A stretch of DNA of 64,000 bases from positions 1,272,501 to 1,336,500 of the forward strand of contig JAOWCC010000044.1 of NCBI GenBank assembly GCA_030867875.1. Direction: 5' to 3'. The stretch comes from Actinernus sp. WN-2022. Its lineage: Eukaryota > Cnidaria > Anthozoa > Actiniaria > Actinernidae. Of the stretch, positions 62,186 through 64,000 are shown piece after piece (within the stretch, counting starts at the first letter, position 1; each line of letters begins with the position of its first letter). Below the pieces are notes generated by a model. The model was given only the letters and a program-made list of their open reading frames with translations, was not told where the DNA came from and did no database searches. Position numbers and translations under genes: made by a program.

Positions 62186-64000
62186 TCTTGAGCTCAAGTT
62201 CAAGTTCAAGTTTATTCTGCACTCTGTACTATTTACAATGACTACAGTTACAATTACATTAACAATACATTTGTATGAAAATAAAGAAATGTACATATTC
62301 TATATTGAGATCGTGCGCAGTGACCAAAGTAGCGTAGCTTCCGAGTTGGACACTGCCTACGATTAAAGATACTAGATTCATTTAGGCACAGCTGAATATT
62401 CATATATTCATATTATAATATTTGTTTTTTTAAAAGAGTAGTTGTATATTTGTTTTTAAATATACTAACAGAGCAAGCACATTTCAATTCAAAGTCGATT
62501 GTTTCCCAGATTTTCGATGATATGTACTTAAATGTATGCATTCCGTAGTTTGTTCGTGTTTTTGGTCTATTAAAATTTAGATTAGCGGCAAATCTTGTAT
62601 TATAGGAGTGATTTTTTTTGGCAAGTATAATGTAATTAGAAAAGACAGATGGCATTTGTGTTTTCTCATTAATAATTTTGTAAGTGAATGCTGCAATTCT
62701 TAATTTGAAGATATTATCGAGTTTTAGAAGCCTAAGGATATTAAAATATGGCGTTGCATTTTCTCTGCTATGAGCAAAAAAGATGTTTCGTAAGCATTTA
62801 TTTTGGCAGGTGCGTATTTTTGATAACTTGGTTGTATATGTGTTACCCCAGCTCATGAGGCCATAGTTTAAATATGGGTATACGAGTGTATAGTAGAGTT
62901 GCTTCAATGTATTTAGATCAAGGTAATACCGGAGTTTATTTATAATTCCAGTATTTTTAGCGATTTTACTATTTACATGTTTAATTTGTTGCTCCCAGTT
63001 AATGTGTTCATCTATATAAATTCCTAAGTATTTTATATAGCTTTTTTGCTCAATATTAGTGATGTTAATTTTAGTGTTTTTTTTCTTTGTTGAGGCTATA
63101 ATCATGAAGTTAGTTTTTTTCATATTAACAGATAGTTTATTTATTTCACAATAACGGAGAATTAATTTGAACTCTTGATTCATTACAGTTTCAAGGTCGT
63201 TTATATTATTACTTGAATAGAATACATTGGTGTCATCGGCAAATATACGAAAGGAAAGTTTGTTAGAGCAATTTGGCATATCATTTATATATAGTAAAAA
63301 AAGTAGTGGCCCAAGTGTTGAGCCTTAAGGTACTCCACAAGTCATCTGTAGCATACTGGATTTAACGTCATCTATTTTTACATACTGCTGTCGATTATTT
63401 AAATAATTGCTAAACCACGACAAGGGTAAGCCCCGAATTCCATATTTCTTTAGTTTAGAAAGCAGAATTTGATGATTGACTGTATCAAACGCTTTGGAGA
63501 AGTCTAAGAATAATCCACATGTTAATTGTTTATTGTCAATAGCAGTTTTTAACTGATCCGTTAATTCAAGTATTGCTTGTTCTGTGGAGTACCCTTTTCT
63601 AAAACCAAACTGATGATCAAATAGGATACATTTCTTTTCCAAAAATGATATTAACTGATCATATACAAGTCTCTCTAATATTTTTGCAAAAGGTGATAAT
63701 GTTGATATCGGTCTATAGTTATAAGGATCAGTAACTATATCACTTTTATAAATTGGAGTAACTGCAGATATTTTCAGTATATCAGGCACAACACCTGTTT
63801 TAATAGATTCATTGTAGATATAGGTAAAATGCGGTGAAATAGTTTTATTTATTATTTTAATTAATTTATTAGGAATACCTATAGTGGCCTTATTATCCTT
63901 TAAGCCTAGAAAAAGTTCACAGACTTGTTGTTCAGTAACGGGAGACATAACGAAACTTGAAGTTGGTGAATTATGAATATAGTCAGTCGGATTCTCATTT
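62186..64000 (-). mobile_element. CR1/L2-type LINE, 3' end and most of reverse transcriptase
   Basis: The minus-strand element enters from the right edge of the window and ends at about 62186. Its 3' end is a short tandem tail (TTGAACTTGAACTTGAGCTC on the minus strand), as in L2-like elements. No target duplication can be judged because the 5' end is outside. Confidence 0.8.
62413..64000 (-). pseudogene. LINE reverse transcriptase, one nonsense codon
   Basis: From the window edge the frame reads MSPVTEQQVCELFLGLKDNK, NYRPISTLSPFAKILERLVY, FGFRKGYSTEQAILELTDQL and GLFLDFSKAFDTVNH (motif A), then TCGVP, TAA at about 63325-63327, and resumes GSTLGPLLFLLYINDMP, FRIFADDTNVF (catalytic ADD), GIYIDEHINWEQQIK and a C-terminus. 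The stop takes the place of the glutamine of the usual P-Q-G turn, consistent with CAA to TAA. Everything else is open, so the copy is young. The 5' end lies outside the window. Confidence 0.85.

Overview
This window looks like eukaryotic, probably anthozoan cnidarian (coral or anemone-like), nuclear DNA. It is AT-rich with short exons in a sea of repeats. Supporting signs are CR1/L2-type LINEs, a Polinton/adintovirus-type element, a DUF3504 tyrosine-recombinase relic, a telomere-like TTAGGG run and very many MITE-like inverted repeats. The species assignment is inference. I see no rRNA gene, no CRISPR array and no prokaryotic operon.

Host genes. The most notable gene is a split + strand gene whose exons I join by matching splice phases: 21903-21997, 22414-22570, 35565-35628, 37056-37330, 38814-38990 and probably 39582-39751. 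It encodes the pore, second ligand-binding lobe, last membrane helix and a coiled-coil tail of an ionotropic glutamate-receptor-like channel. The pore carries a potassium-channel filter, TTVG/YGD. Two of its splice junctions are non-canonical (TG acceptor, GA donor). A fragment of what may be a tandem paralogue, with signal peptide and first ligand-binding lobe but frameshifted, starts at 57812. Weaker host-like exons lie at 54-371 (minus) and 27055-27435 (minus).

Layout. 1-5750 is host-like DNA with a tRNA-derived SINE and two MITEs. 5780-14900 holds two truncated Polinton-type remnants whose long terminal repeats face each other across a 1.4-kb spacer. The left remnant has three small genes; the right one has a small basic-protein gene, an 89-codon ORF and a PolB pseudogene. 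15122-20011 is a tandem array of 1.55-1.77-kb units, each with a candidate Pol III-type RNA. 20.4-23.7 kb is host DNA with MITEs and two channel exons. 24005-31621 is a giant palindrome (2.1-kb arms, one split by a 5'-truncated LINE) inside a channel intron. 33.3-34.8 kb is a decayed LINE; 36.1-36.65 kb is a tandem repeat of CRE/E-box palindromes. 41-42.6 kb is a TIR element with a recombinase relic. 47765-50137 is a TIR element with another (8-bp target duplication) nested in it. 50805-57790 is a 7-kb TIR element with TA target duplication, ending 21 bp before the second channel gene. 58449-62181 is an inverted pair of 357-bp arms, followed by a LINE that runs off the window end.

A theme linking three otherwise unrelated elements is that their termini are dense arrays of one short motif: CAAGTA in the Polinton remnants, CGGCCGACA at 48.2-49.5 kb and GATCTGCTCGC at 50.8-57.8 kb. 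These look like multi-site protein-binding ends.
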